The notes below the pieces were generated by a model. The model ran no database searches. It was not told the origin of the DNA and saw nothing but the letters and a program-made list of their open reading frames with translations. From positions 124,001-188,000 of the forward strand of contig CAMDEE010000001.1 in assembly GCA_945895375.1 (NCBI GenBank): a stretch of 64,000 nucleotides of DNA. Direction: 5' to 3'. Positions 38,123-46,345 of the stretch are shown in pieces. Within the stretch, counting starts at the first letter, position 1. Every line of letters begins with the position of its first letter. The position numbers and the translations under genes were made by a program. The DNA is from Auritidibacter sp. Marseille-P8566. Lineage in GTDB: Bacteria; Actinomycetota; Actinomycetes; Actinomycetales; Microbacteriaceae.

Positions 38123-38193
38123 GCCCTGATAAGACCCTGTGCTTATCTGTTGGGCAGCAATTGCATTTACCCTCCTGTCACGGAAACGCCGTG
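38123..38193 (+). promoter_or_regulatory. Structured leader before rpsF
   Basis: Two possible hairpins: GCCC-t-GATAAG with CTTATC...GGGC (38123-38155), and CACGG-AAACG-CCGTG (38179-38193). The second has a CCG-containing arm near the rpsF ribosome site, recalling the S6:S18-binding leader motif known in other bacteria. Resemblance is loose. Confidence 0.35.
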
Positions 38194-38224
38194 GCCGTTC
38201 TAGTCCAAAGGAGGTGGGTTAGTC

Positions 38225-38611
38225 ATGCATAAATACGAAGTCATGGTCATTCTAGACTCAGACATCGAAGAGCGTACCGTCGGTACAAGCCTTGACAAAT
38301 TCCTCAACGTAATTCGCAACGGTGGAGGCACCGTTGACAGCGTTGACATTTGGGGCCGCCGTCGTTTCGCATACGAAATCAACAAGAAAACTGAAGGCAT
38401 CTACGCAGTTCTATATCTGACCTGTAACCCTGCCGAAGTTCTTGAGTTGGACCGTCAACTAACGTTGTCAGAAGCAGTTGTTCGCACCAAGGTTTTGCGT
38501 GCAGAAGACGCTGTATTCAGAATCAACCCAGTAGTAGTCCCAGAGGTAAAAGCTAGCGAAGATAAGCCAGCTCGTGCCAAGAAGGCTCCTGCTGCAAAGT
38601 CAGCTGAGTAA
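38225..38611 (+). CDS. rpsF: 30S ribosomal protein S6
   Basis: A 128-residue S6. [19 protein letters not shown] and [21 protein letters not shown] are characteristic. The C-terminal tail is Lys/Ala-rich, longer than usual. A perfect AAAGGAGGTG ribosome site at 38208-38217 precedes the ATG. It opens the rpsF-ssb-rpsR-rplI operon. Confidence 0.97.
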   Translation: MHKYEVMVILDSDIEERTVGTSLDKFLNVIRNGGGTVDSVDIWGRRRFAYEINKKTEGIYAVLYLTCNPAEVLELDRQLTLSEAVVRTKVLRAEDAVFRINPVVVPEVKASEDKPARAKKAPAAKSAE

Positions 38612-38616
38612 CCCTC

Positions 38617-39138
38617 ATGGCCGGTGAACTAACTATCACAGTTGTTGGCAACCTAGCCAACGATCCAGAGATTCGTCAGGTAGCAGGCGGTATCGCTGTT
38701 GTTAATCTAAACGTGGCTTCAACTCCTCGTACATACAACAGAGACACCAACACCTGGGTAGATGGCGACACCGTTTGGGTGAAGTGCACCGCATGGCGTG
38801 AACTAGCCGAGAACATTGGCCAGTCACTAACCAAGGGAACTCGCTTGATCATCACAGGCAGACTAAAGCCAGCTACTGCTTACCAAGCAGCCAGCGGTGA
38901 AGCTCGTGCCTCAATCGAACTTGACATCGACGAAGTTGGACCATCACTGAAGTACGCAACAGCGACTGTAACTAGACGCTCACGCGATGGTCAAACTCCA
39001 ATCGACGCAAATCCATGGAACAACTCACCAGCAGCAACTGCAGCAGCCCCAGTGGTTGCGGCATCAGCAGCTGACGCGTGGTCTAACCCAGGTGTCTCAG
39101 ACGGTGGCTTTGCCGCTGGCGAAGACACCCCTTTCTAA
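38617..39138 (+). CDS. ssb: Single-stranded DNA-binding protein
   Basis: A 173-residue OB-fold protein. MAGELTITVVGNLANDPEIRQV and VWVKCTAWRELAENIGQSLTKGTRLIITGRL are typical. The C-terminal tail ends in GEDTPF, a variant of the acidic DDxPF tip that contacts partner proteins. It lies five bases after rpsF, the usual ribosomal operon placement. Confidence 0.97.
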   Translation: MAGELTITVVGNLANDPEIRQVAGGIAVVNLNVASTPRTYNRDTNTWVDGDTVWVKCTAWRELAENIGQSLTKGTRLIITGRLKPATAYQAASGEARASIELDIDEVGPSLKYATATVTRRSRDGQTPIDANPWNNSPAATAAAPVVAASAADAWSNPGVSDGGFAAGEDTPF

Positions 39139-39157
39139 GAATTCATAGGAGAAAACA

Positions 39158-39421
39158 ATGGCAGCAAAAGTAAACAGCGACCGCGTAAAAAAGGGTAGTC
39201 GCAACGCAAAGAACCTAAAGCTTGCACCACCGAAGCCAATCAAGGTCGGAGTTATCGACTACAAGGACATCGCAACCCTGCGTAAGTTCGTATCAGACCG
39301 CGGCAAGATCCGTTCACGTCGCATCACCGGTGTTTCAGTTCAGGAACAGCGTCTAATCGCTAAAGCCGTAAAGAACGCACGTGAGGTAGCACTTATGCCT
39401 TACGCAGGCGCAGGCCGCTAG
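39158..39421 (+). CDS. rpsR: 30S ribosomal protein S18
   Basis: An 87-residue S18. [34 protein letters not shown] is the family core. No CxxC zinc motif is present in its N-terminus. AGGAG at 39148 serves as ribosome site. It binds next to S6 in the 30S platform. Confidence 0.97.
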   Translation: MAAKVNSDRVKKGSRNAKNLKLAPPKPIKVGVIDYKDIATLRKFVSDRGKIRSRRITGVSVQEQRLIAKAVKNAREVALMPYAGAGR

Positions 39422-39432
39422 GAGGAATCGAA

Positions 39433-39885
39433 ATGTCTAAAATTATTTTGACTAATGAAGTATCAGGTCTAGGCTCAGCCGGAGACGTAGTAGAGGTTAA
39501 GAACGGTTACGCTCGCAACTACCTATTACCTCGTGGTTTCGCAGTTATGTGGAGCAAGGGTGGCGAGAAGCAAGTTGCTCAGATCAAAGCTGGCCGTGAG
39601 GCTCGTGCTCTAGCAACTGTTGAAGAAGCTCAGGCATTCAAGGACGCTCTCCAGGCAGCAACTATCAGATTGGCTGTAAAGGCTGGTGTTGGTGGTCGTT
39701 TGTTCGGTGCAGTAAAGACCGGAGACGTTGCAGCAGCAGTTGCAGCAGCTGGATTGGGCGAGATCGACAAGCGTAAAGTTGCTTTCTTCTCACCAATCAG
39801 AACCACTGGTTCATACGAGGCAACTGTAAAGCTGCACTCAGACCTGACTGCAACCCTAAAGCTAGAAGTTGTAGCAAAGAAGTAA
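39433..39885 (+). CDS. rplI: 50S ribosomal protein L9
   Basis: A 150-residue L9. The N-terminal domain has [24 protein letters not shown], a long central helix follows, and the C-terminal domain ends [14 protein letters not shown] before the ATG is the ribosome site. Last gene of the rpsF operon, ended by the hairpin at 39901. Confidence 0.97.
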   Translation: MSKIILTNEVSGLGSAGDVVEVKNGYARNYLLPRGFAVMWSKGGEKQVAQIKAGREARALATVEEAQAFKDALQAATIRLAVKAGVGGRLFGAVKTGDVAAAVAAAGLGEIDKRKVAFFSPIRTTGSYEATVKLHSDLTATLKLEVVAKK

Positions 39886-40253
39886 GTCTTTCTAACTAAT
39901 GGCAGGCTTTCGGGCCTGCCTTTAGTCTTTAAGCCACAAGCCACTATCTGTGGATAACTTGTGGATAACTCAGACAAAAAGGCCATAAACAAGGGCTTAT
40001 CTACAACCTTCATGCACAGGTTTAGACTTTACGGGCAGATTTAAAATCCACCGAAAATCCCAGTGTTCGATTGGTCTTTAGGCAGTTATCCACAGTTTTT
40101 ACACAGAGTTATACACATTTTGTCCACAGTTAAATCGGCGTGTTACCCAATTTATCCACAAGCTTAGCCACAGACCGAGTTGATTTGGGCATGTCAGACG
40201 ACGATGCTACTAATAAGTTTCTATAGTTTTAGTACTACTCAAGAAAGATTTAC
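39886..40253. other. rplI-dnaB intergenic region with a dense DnaA-box cluster
   Basis: No gene is seen in 368 bp. After the rplI terminator come perfect boxes at 39949-39957 and 39960-39968 (TGTGGATAA), 40086-40094 and 40152-40160 (TTATCCACA), and 40109-40117 (TTATACACA). Near matches are TTATCTACA (39997-40005), TTTTACACA (40097-40105) and TTGTCCACA (40120-40128). The dnaB promoter probably uses TATAGT near 40222. The box density exceeds that beside dnaA. Confidence 0.8.
39901..39930 (+). terminator. Terminator of the rpsF operon
   Basis: GGCAGGC and GCCTGCC form a 7-bp stem around TTTCGG, followed by TTTAGTCTTT. Confidence 0.85.
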
Positions 40254-41606
40254 ATGTCTATTGCACCAGTTGGCAAGAGTTTTCGCAGCGAGGACCGCCT
40301 GCTTCCTCATGATTTAAACGCCGAGCAGAGCGCTCTTGGAGGCATGCTTCTTTCTCTGGACGTTGTTCATGGAATTTTGTCGGAAGGCAAGATTCAGGCT
40401 CGTGACTTTTATGCCCCTAAGCACGAACTTATTTATGTAGCGATTATCAACCTGGCCAATCACGCTGAACCTACTGACGTAATTACAGTCAGCGCTGAGC
40501 TAACCAAGATGGGCAAACTAGCCACCGTTGGTGGAGCAGAGTATTTGCACGAACTAACAGCGATTGTGCCAACAGCAGCGAGCGCAAATTTCTACGCCAA
40601 GATTGTTCGGGAGAAAGCAATTCTTCGTCGCTTAATTGAAGCCGGTACTCGAATCGCACAACGTGGTTACGATGCTGAAGGTGAAATCGAAGACCTAGTT
40701 AACAAAGCTCAAAGTGAGATCTACACAGTTGCTGATGAATCAACTGGAGCTGACTGGACTCGTCTGAGTTCTGCTCTAGAAGGTGCCGCAAATGAAATTG
40801 AATTCATTCAAAAGAACAAAGGTATCTCTGGAGTGCCAACTGGCTTTACTGAATTTGACAAAGACACTAACGGTTTGCACCCAGGTCAGCTCGTGATTAT
40901 TGCTGCAAGACCTGGTTTGGGTAAGTCAACTCTTGCGCTTGACATCGCCCGTTCGGCAGCGATTGACAACAAGCTTGCAACAGCAGTCTTCTCTCTTGAA
41001 ATGAGCACAACTGAAATTGCTATGCGAGTGATGTCAGCTGAAACAGGAATTCTTTTGCAGAGCATGCGTAAGGGAAACATCAGTGACAACGAATGGGCCA
41101 TCATGGCTGAACGTCGAAGCAATATTGGTGCTGCACCTCTTGTCTTTGATGACAGTCCGAACCTAAACATCGTAGAGATCAGAGCCAAGTGTCGTCGAAT
41201 GATGACAGAGTTTGATCTCAAGCTTGTCATAATTGACTACCTACAATTGATGAGTTCCGGCAAGAAGGTAGAAAACCGTCAGCAAGAAGTGTCTGAATTC
41301 TCAAGGTCTCTAAAGCTTCTCGCTAAAGAACTCAAGGTTCCAGTCGTTGCACTATCACAGTTGAACAGAAAGTCTGAAGACGGAACAAACAAGAGACCAG
41401 AACTGTCTCAACTCCGTGAATCTGGATCACTTGAGCAGGATGCAGACGTAGTACTTCTAATTCACCGCGATCAAACTGCAGGGGCAGAAACAAATCGTAT
41501 TGGTGAAGCTGAACTCATTATCGCGAAGCAAAGAAATGGACCAACAGGAAGTTCAACCGTTCTGTTCCAGGGTCAATACTCACGTTTCGTGAATCCAAAG
41601 GAATAG
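40254..41606 (+). CDS. dnaB: Replicative DNA helicase DnaB
   Basis: A 450-residue hexameric helicase. The N-terminal domain begins LPHDLNAEQSALGGMLLS. The RecA-like domain has Walker A IIAARPGLGKSTLALD and motifs ending SQLNRKSEDGTNKRPELSQLRESGSLEQDADVV. There is no intein, unlike some mycobacterial DnaB. Its promoter region is a DnaA-box cluster, and its loader DciA is encoded at 20430. AAGAAAG before the ATG is a modest ribosome site. Confidence 0.98.
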   Translation: MSIAPVGKSFRSEDRLLPHDLNAEQSALGGMLLSLDVVHGILSEGKIQARDFYAPKHELIYVAIINLANHAEPTDVITVSAELTKMGKLATVGGAEYLHELTAIVPTAASANFYAKIVREKAILRRLIEAGTRIAQRGYDAEGEIEDLVNKAQSEIYTVADESTGADWTRLSSALEGAANEIEFIQKNKGISGVPTGFTEFDKDTNGLHPGQLVIIAARPGLGKSTLALDIARSAAIDNKLATAVFSLEMSTTEIAMRVMSAETGILLQSMRKGNISDNEWAIMAERRSNIGAAPLVFDDSPNLNIVEIRAKCRRMMTEFDLKLVIIDYLQLMSSGKKVENRQQEVSEFSRSLKLLAKELKVPVVALSQLNRKSEDGTNKRPELSQLRESGSLEQDADVVLLIHRDQTAGAETNRIGEAELIIAKQRNGPTGSSTVLFQGQYSRFVNPKE

Positions 41607-41608
41607 GA

Positions 41609-42118
41609 ATGCGTTTAGCAAATTCAGTGCGTGCGGCAATCTTTGCAACAGGCTCAGCGTTTCTGATTTTCTATCAAGACCATTCCGTCGAAGTTGGAAT
41701 GATGGTTCTTCTAATCGTTACAGCTGCTCTTGTTGTCTCGGGTGTTCTCACAAAGAAATATTCAGCCAAAGAGTATTTGATTCCAACAGCACTGTCTGGT
41801 GTTGTAGCCGTTTTAACTCTGGTTTTTCTAGTGGTTGAAAACGACAGACCATTTAGTTTCAGAGCGCTTGTATTTGTCTTTGCAGTTGGCATGGCTGTTT
41901 ACGAATTCGCTTTGTCTCGCAAAGCGAATCCTGATGATGTGCTGGAATTACGTATCGCAGCCGGTATCGGATTACTGACAGGGTTAGTATTTTCATTGGC
42001 ACCACTTGATGTTGGAAATGCTGTTGGATTCCTAAGTGCTTACCTAGCGATCTCGGCAGTTCAACGAGCAGTGTGGGCGGCAACTCCAACCAATGGAAAG
42101 AAGAGCGACAATGCCTAA
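41609..42118 (+). CDS. Unknown integral membrane protein
   Basis: A 169-residue protein with about six hydrophobic segments and a short charged tail ending NGKKSDNA. I recognise no family. It begins two bases after the dnaB stop and overlaps the next small membrane protein, so it is cotranscribed with dnaB. The helix arrangement recalls the DUF308-like acid-resistance fold, but this is only an impression. Confidence 0.72.
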   Translation: MRLANSVRAAIFATGSAFLIFYQDHSVEVGMMVLLIVTAALVVSGVLTKKYSAKEYLIPTALSGVVAVLTLVFLVVENDRPFSFRALVFVFAVGMAVYEFALSRKANPDDVLELRIAAGIGLLTGLVFSLAPLDVGNAVGFLSAYLAISAVQRAVWAATPTNGKKSDNA

Positions 42119-42332
42119 GAAGAATTCCCCAACTTCTCTAAATTCAATGTTGGGCTTCTCCGCAGTTGCAACTGCGTTCGTGGTAGCAATAGCTGCAGGT
42201 GCTTTCGATGATCTATTTAGAGTTGTGCTTGCTGGGGCAATCACTTTTGTGATTGTTATGGGTGGTTTGTTTGTCTTGAACTTGGTTGCCAAGGATGACG
42301 AGAGCGAGCCAGGAAAACCTAGGCTCAAGTAG
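42111..42332 (+). CDS. Small two-helix membrane protein, unknown
   Basis: A 73-residue protein with a basic N-terminus (MPKKNSPTSLNS), two hydrophobic helices (about 12-30 and 37-58) and a charged tail (KDDESEPGKPRLK). The ATG at 42111 overlaps the end of the preceding gene; an in-frame ATG at 42093 is possible but lies deeper in it. Probably made together with the 41609 protein. No family is recognised. Confidence 0.65.
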   Translation: MPKKNSPTSLNSMLGFSAVATAFVVAIAAGAFDDLFRVVLAGAITFVIVMGGLFVLNLVAKDDESEPGKPRLK

Positions 42333-42335
42333 AAA

Positions 42336-43733
42336 CTATTTGCGGCGGTTTGAAATAATCAAAACTAACTCTGATGCAAGACCTGTGTAAGTATTTGGCT
42401 TAAGCATCAATAAGCGATCTTTGGCATCCTGACCGATGTTCAAATCCTGAACAAACAGCGCTAAGTCTTCACTGCCAATTCTTCTACCGCGAGTTAACTC
42501 TTTGAGAAGTTGGTAAGGATCTGAAATGTCACTTCGTCCAGCAGCAACTTCAGCGCGAATAACCGTTTGAATTGCCTCAGCTAGTACTTCCCAGTTCTCA
42601 GCTAGGTCAGCATCTAGGACAGCGCTTGATAGTTCAACTTCAGCCAAGCCGCGAGTCGCGTTATCTATTGCTAGTAGCGAGTGGCCAAGACCTAATCCAA
42701 TGTTTCTCTTAGCACTTGAGTCTGTTAGGTCGCGCTGCATCCTTGAGGTAACAAGAGTGCTTGATAGTGAATCAAGAATTGCATTTGACAGTTCAAGGTT
42801 TGCTTCGGCATTCTCAAAACGAATTGGGTTAACTTTGTGAGGCATTGTTGATGAACCTGTTGCTCCAGCGACTGGAGTCTGCTTGAAGTAGTTCATCGAG
42901 ATGTATGTCCACATGTCTGTGCAAAGGTTGTGCAGAATTCTGTTGAACAAAGTAATTGCTGAATAAAGTTCAGCTTGCCAATCGTGAGATTCGATTTGAG
43001 TGGTTAGGGGATTGAATTTCAAACCAAGGGATTCAACAAACGCTTTTGATTCTTGGAACCAGTCAACCCCTGGTGCTGCAACAACGTGAGCAGACCAGGT
43101 ACCTGTTGCTCCTGAGAACTTACCTAAGTATTCTGCATTTTCAATACGAGTGATTTGTCTTTTGAGTCTGTGAATAAACACCGCTAGCTCTTTACCCATG
43201 GTTGTAGGCGTGGCTGGCTGACCGTGAGTTCTTGCAAGCATCGCAGAGTCTTGATACTTAACTGCCATTACAGATAGAGCTTCTACTAATGCATGTGCCT
43301 TTGGTAACCAAACATCAGTAACTGCATCATGAATGGTGATTGCGTAAGAGAGATTGTTAATGTCTTCACTTGTGCAGGCGAAGTGGGTTAGTTCAAGTAA
43401 GTCTTCTCTACCAAATTTGGTAAGTCGATCACGCACAAAGTATTCGATTGCTTTAACGTCGTGACGAGTCTTCGCTTCAGTATCGGCTAACTCCGCAACG
43501 TCAGCATCACTAAAGTCAATGACCAAACTCTTTAGCTTTTCTTTGAGAACGCCATCGATTGGAGCGTTAGTGCCTAGCAGGTTCCTGTTGGCTAAGAAAA
43601 TCAACCACTCGACTTCAACCAGGATGCGAGCTCTGTTTAGACCCGCTTCACTCAGGTGCTCACCTAGAGCGGCGACCACAGGTTGGTATCTACCGTCTAG
43701 TGGACTGATTGGCTGATTCGAAAGATTACTCAC
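42336..43733 (-). CDS. purB: Adenylosuccinate lyase
   Basis: About 465 residues, larger PurB type (SPLDGRY near the start, as in E. coli). It cleaves SAICAR and adenylosuccinate in purine synthesis. The signature GSSTMPHKVNPIRFENAEAN carries the catalytic serine in the mobile loop, and ARTHGQPATPTTMG is present. I choose the GTG at 43733, giving MSNLSNQPISPLDGRY; an ATG 27 bases up is possible. Its stop nearly abuts the convergent 42332 gene end. Confidence 0.95.
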   Translation of the reverse strand: MSNLSNQPISPLDGRYQPVVAALGEHLSEAGLNRARILVEVEWLIFLANRNLLGTNAPIDGVLKEKLKSLVIDFSDADVAELADTEAKTRHDVKAIEYFVRDRLTKFGREDLLELTHFACTSEDINNLSYAITIHDAVTDVWLPKAHALVEALSVMAVKYQDSAMLARTHGQPATPTTMGKELAVFIHRLKRQITRIENAEYLGKFSGATGTWSAHVVAAPGVDWFQESKAFVESLGLKFNPLTTQIESHDWQAELYSAITLFNRILHNLCTDMWTYISMNYFKQTPVAGATGSSTMPHKVNPIRFENAEANLELSNAILDSLSSTLVTSRMQRDLTDSSAKRNIGLGLGHSLLAIDNATRGLAEVELSSAVLDADLAENWEVLAEAIQTVIRAEVAAGRSDISDPYQLLKELTRGRRIGSEDLALFVQDLNIGQDAKDRLLMLKPNTYTGLASELVLIISNRRK

Positions 43734-43812
43734 ATGTCTATATTGCCCTGCTTTATGCACAGAACTCCCTTATTCGTAGGGTCTGTGACTAGAAATATTA
43801 GAGATTTCCATC

Positions 43813-43989
43813 ATGAACATTTTCAATAATCACTTGGCCGTAACCATCGCTCTGCTTAAACGCGCAGAACCTAGCCACACACTCTGGCGAGGACCCGCAG
43901 CCGACTCCTGTCGGTTGGAAATGCAGAAACTCCAACACCAGATGAGTTCGCTCATGTGGCAGATGCAACTGCTTGGGTTGATCCCATGA
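43813..43989 (+). CDS. WXG100-like small helical protein
   Basis: A 58-codon frame: MNIFNNHLAVTIALLKRA, then TLWRGPAADSCRLEMQKL and a long amphipathic helix. The W-R-G turn (about residue 25) between two helices is the pattern of ESX/WXG100 proteins, here short. Its TGA overlaps the ATG of the next gene (ATGA at 43986-43989), which strongly suggests both are translated together. No type VII secretion machinery lies in this window. No close ribosome site is seen. Confidence 0.62.
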   Translation: MNIFNNHLAVTIALLKRAEPSHTLWRGPAADSCRLEMQKLQHQMSSLMWQMQLLGLIP

Positions 43990-44759
43990 AGCCGGATGTC
44001 TGCACCCCACCGGTGGCCCCAGTGGTGGTAGTTGCCACTCACGAAGAGCTAGTTAGAAGCGCTAGAGACATGTGGCTAGTCGCCGTGAGCTTACTTACCG
44101 AACTCAACCCAACGAAGTTCACCACCGCTCCTTGGGCTGCTGCCAGATTCACCATCGAGCTACCTTTTCTCTTAGGCAAGCTCTGGCATATCCAACAGGG
44201 GCTGATCACATCAGCACATTCCTATATGCAAACCGAGACCATGCTCACAACCGTCCTAGAGACAATCAACGTTCCTGAACTTCTAAAGGAATTAGGTTCT
44301 TGGGCTGTCGAACTAGCTCCGGTTTTAAACCTGCCATTCGGTTTCAGCCAGCACGTGCCACCGGTGACAATCATGCCGCCAACTGATGTGAACATAATCA
44401 CTCAGCGGTATACAGAAACTACTTGGTCGGGGCAGCCGCTAGTGAGAGAAGAAACCTATGCGATGAGAAACGGCACAACCTCACACTGGTTCTATCTTCC
44501 AAAAGAAGAGGATTGGGCAGTTATCAATGGCCATGCACCGATGACACCAGAAGATAACCGCTTAGCGGATTTCATTAAATATCGAACAATAGGAAACGAT
44601 CAAGTGCACTTCGTTGGAATGAGAGATGGCGAAGTGATCATTCCGGATGCTCAAGTGCTTAACGATCACCAGGGCTTAGCTGATGGGGAAGTGCAGGTCT
44701 TTTCTATGAATGACCTAAAGGATTCTCAGAGCCTTGAAAAGTCCTCGACCAATGAATGA
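43986..44759 (+). CDS. Unknown protein coupled to the WXG100-like gene
   Basis: 257 residues from the ATG at 43986. The first 110 residues are largely helical (THEELVRSARDMWLVAVSLLTEL...), resembling a second WXG-like helical pair. The C-terminal half is mixed (TTSHWFYLPKEEDWAVINGH onward). No catalytic motif or clear signal peptide is seen, and I recognise no family. Position and coupling suggest that the two proteins form a complex or a toxin-like pair (inference). The end overlaps the convergent membrane-protein gene by 45 bp. Confidence 0.65.
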   Translation: MKPDVCTPPVAPVVVVATHEELVRSARDMWLVAVSLLTELNPTKFTTAPWAAARFTIELPFLLGKLWHIQQGLITSAHSYMQTETMLTTVLETINVPELLKELGSWAVELAPVLNLPFGFSQHVPPVTIMPPTDVNIITQRYTETTWSGQPLVREETYAMRNGTTSHWFYLPKEEDWAVINGHAPMTPEDNRLADFIKYRTIGNDQVHFVGMRDGEVIIPDAQVLNDHQGLADGEVQVFSMNDLKDSQSLEKSSTNE

Positions 44760-45140
44760 GAAAATGCTGATCACTATTGAGGCAAGAATTGCCCAACCTA
44801 GAGATTCAATTTCTAGTCCTTCGGAAGTGAAACCTTGGATTGTGAAGGTATCAGGGCTCAGCTGCTGGCTTATCCAGGCCACCAAAAGAAGTAGTGATCC
44901 ATTAATCACAAATGAGATCAGACCGAAGGTCAGAATGTATAACGGGAACGCGATTACCTTGATAACTGGGGCAATTATGGAGTTGATGAGGCCAAAAATG
45001 GCTCCAATAACCAACAAAGTAGCGATTAATTGCCACAATTCGTTGCCACCGTAAGGCTTTAGACCGATTCCTGGGATTATTGCTGAAACCAGCCAAATAC
45101 CCAGTCCGTTGATGATGGTGCTAACAAGAAAACGTTTCAT
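44715..45140 (-). CDS. Phage-holin-family-4/YvlD-type membrane protein
   Basis: A 141-residue protein with four hydrophobic helices. MKRFLVSTIINGLGIWLVSAIIPGI and FGLINSIIAPVIKVIAFPLYILTFGL are the pattern of the YvlD/phage holin 4_2 family, whose bacterial members are chromosomal and not phage lysis genes. The ATG at 45140 is used. Its promoter region (39 bp) is shared with the divergent dehydrogenase operon. Confidence 0.87.
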   Translation of the reverse strand: MKRFLVSTIINGLGIWLVSAIIPGIGLKPYGGNELWQLIATLLVIGAIFGLINSIIAPVIKVIAFPLYILTFGLISFVINGSLLLLVAWISQQLSPDTFTIQGFTSEGLEIESLGWAILASIVISIFSFIGRGLFKALRIL

Positions 45141-45178
45141 GTGTTTTATTGTGCCACCCCTCAAGTAAATTGGTATCT

Positions 45179-46345
45179 GTGAACGCCGCATCCCCAGAAA
45201 TTCCTATGGTTCAACTCCTAACGGTTGAAGGCGATTTTATCGAGCCTCGAGAACATGCTGTGTATGGCGAGATCGTCCGATCGCTTCGAGAAGCAGACTT
45301 CCTAAAGTTCTATCGGGACATGGCTCGTATCCGTCGTTTCGACGAAGAGGCAACCGCACTTCAACGCCAAGGCCAAATGGGTCTTTGGGTTTCAGCAATT
45401 GGCCAAGAGGGAGCTCAGATCGGATCTGGCTACGGAGTCGGACCAAACGATCACATCTTCCCTTCTTATCGTGAACATGGAGTAGCAATCACTCACGGTG
45501 TTGACCTCATGTCAATCATCAAAATGTTTCGTGGTGTTAACCACGGTGGATGGAATCCAAAAGAAACCCGCTTCCACTTATATGCAATTGTTCTTGGTAC
45601 TCAAGCTCTGCACGCAACCGGTTATGCAATGGGCTTGAACTTTGAAGGTCTAGTTGGAACTGGAGATCCAGAAAAAGACCTAGCGGTAATTACATATTTC
45701 GGTGATGGAGCTACAGCTGAAGGTGACATCAGCGAAGCTTTCCTTTTCGCGGCAACTAATAACACTCCTCAAGTTTTCTTCTGTCAAAATAACCAGTGGG
45801 CAATCTCTTCTCCTGTTGGAACACAAACCAAGGTGCCTCTATATAAACGCGGTGAAGGTTTTGGAGTTCCTGGTATCCGTGTTGATGGTAACGACGTTCT
45901 CGCTTGTTATGCAGTTACAAAGAAGCACATGGATGATGCTCGTGCAGGTAGAGGGCCTTCACTAATTGAAGCTTTGACTTACCGAATTGGTGCACACACA
46001 ACTAGCGATGATCCATCGAAGTATCGTGACCCGGCTGAGGTTGCTGAGTGGGCTGCTAAAGATCCGCTACTGAGATTCGAGAAGTTCTTGCGTAAACAAG
46101 GGATTGGCCAGGATTTCTTTGATGAAGTAAAAGCTGCTGGAGATGAACTTGCTACAGAGCTTCGTGAAAAAACTTTTGTTATGACTGAGCCACCTCTTGA
46201 ACTTATGTTTGATCATGTTTACTCAGAACCTCATCCACTAATTGAAGAGCAGAGAGCGTGGCTTCAGGGCTACGAAGAATCCTTGGGTGGCCACACTTCT
46301 GCTAACAACGGTGACGACACCCCTAGCTACGGAGGAACTCGCTAA
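45179..46345 (+). CDS. pdhA: 2-oxoacid dehydrogenase E1 component, alpha subunit
   Basis: 388 residues, thiamine-diphosphate-dependent. The TPP motif starts GDGATAEGDISEAFLFAATNNTP and includes the NNQWAIS end. It decarboxylates pyruvate or branched-chain 2-oxoacids; heterodimeric E1 in actinobacteria often serves the branched-chain complex. GTG at 45179 is chosen; TAAATT ends seven bases upstream, so the message may be leaderless. A GTG at 45149 is possible. Stop and E1beta start overlap (TAATG). Confidence 0.94.
   Translation: MNAASPEIPMVQLLTVEGDFIEPREHAVYGEIVRSLREADFLKFYRDMARIRRFDEEATALQRQGQMGLWVSAIGQEGAQIGSGYGVGPNDHIFPSYREHGVAITHGVDLMSIIKMFRGVNHGGWNPKETRFHLYAIVLGTQALHATGYAMGLNFEGLVGTGDPEKDLAVITYFGDGATAEGDISEAFLFAATNNTPQVFFCQNNQWAISSPVGTQTKVPLYKRGEGFGVPGIRVDGNDVLACYAVTKKHMDDARAGRGPSLIEALTYRIGAHTTSDDPSKYRDPAEVAEWAAKDPLLRFEKFLRKQGIGQDFFDEVKAAGDELATELREKTFVMTEPPLELMFDHVYSEPHPLIEEQRAWLQGYEESLGGHTSANNGDDTPSYGGTR

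Noticed and set aside
44715-45140. Prophage lysis gene (holin)
   Set aside because: The protein belongs to the chromosomal YvlD/holin-like membrane family; no other phage gene lies nearby.
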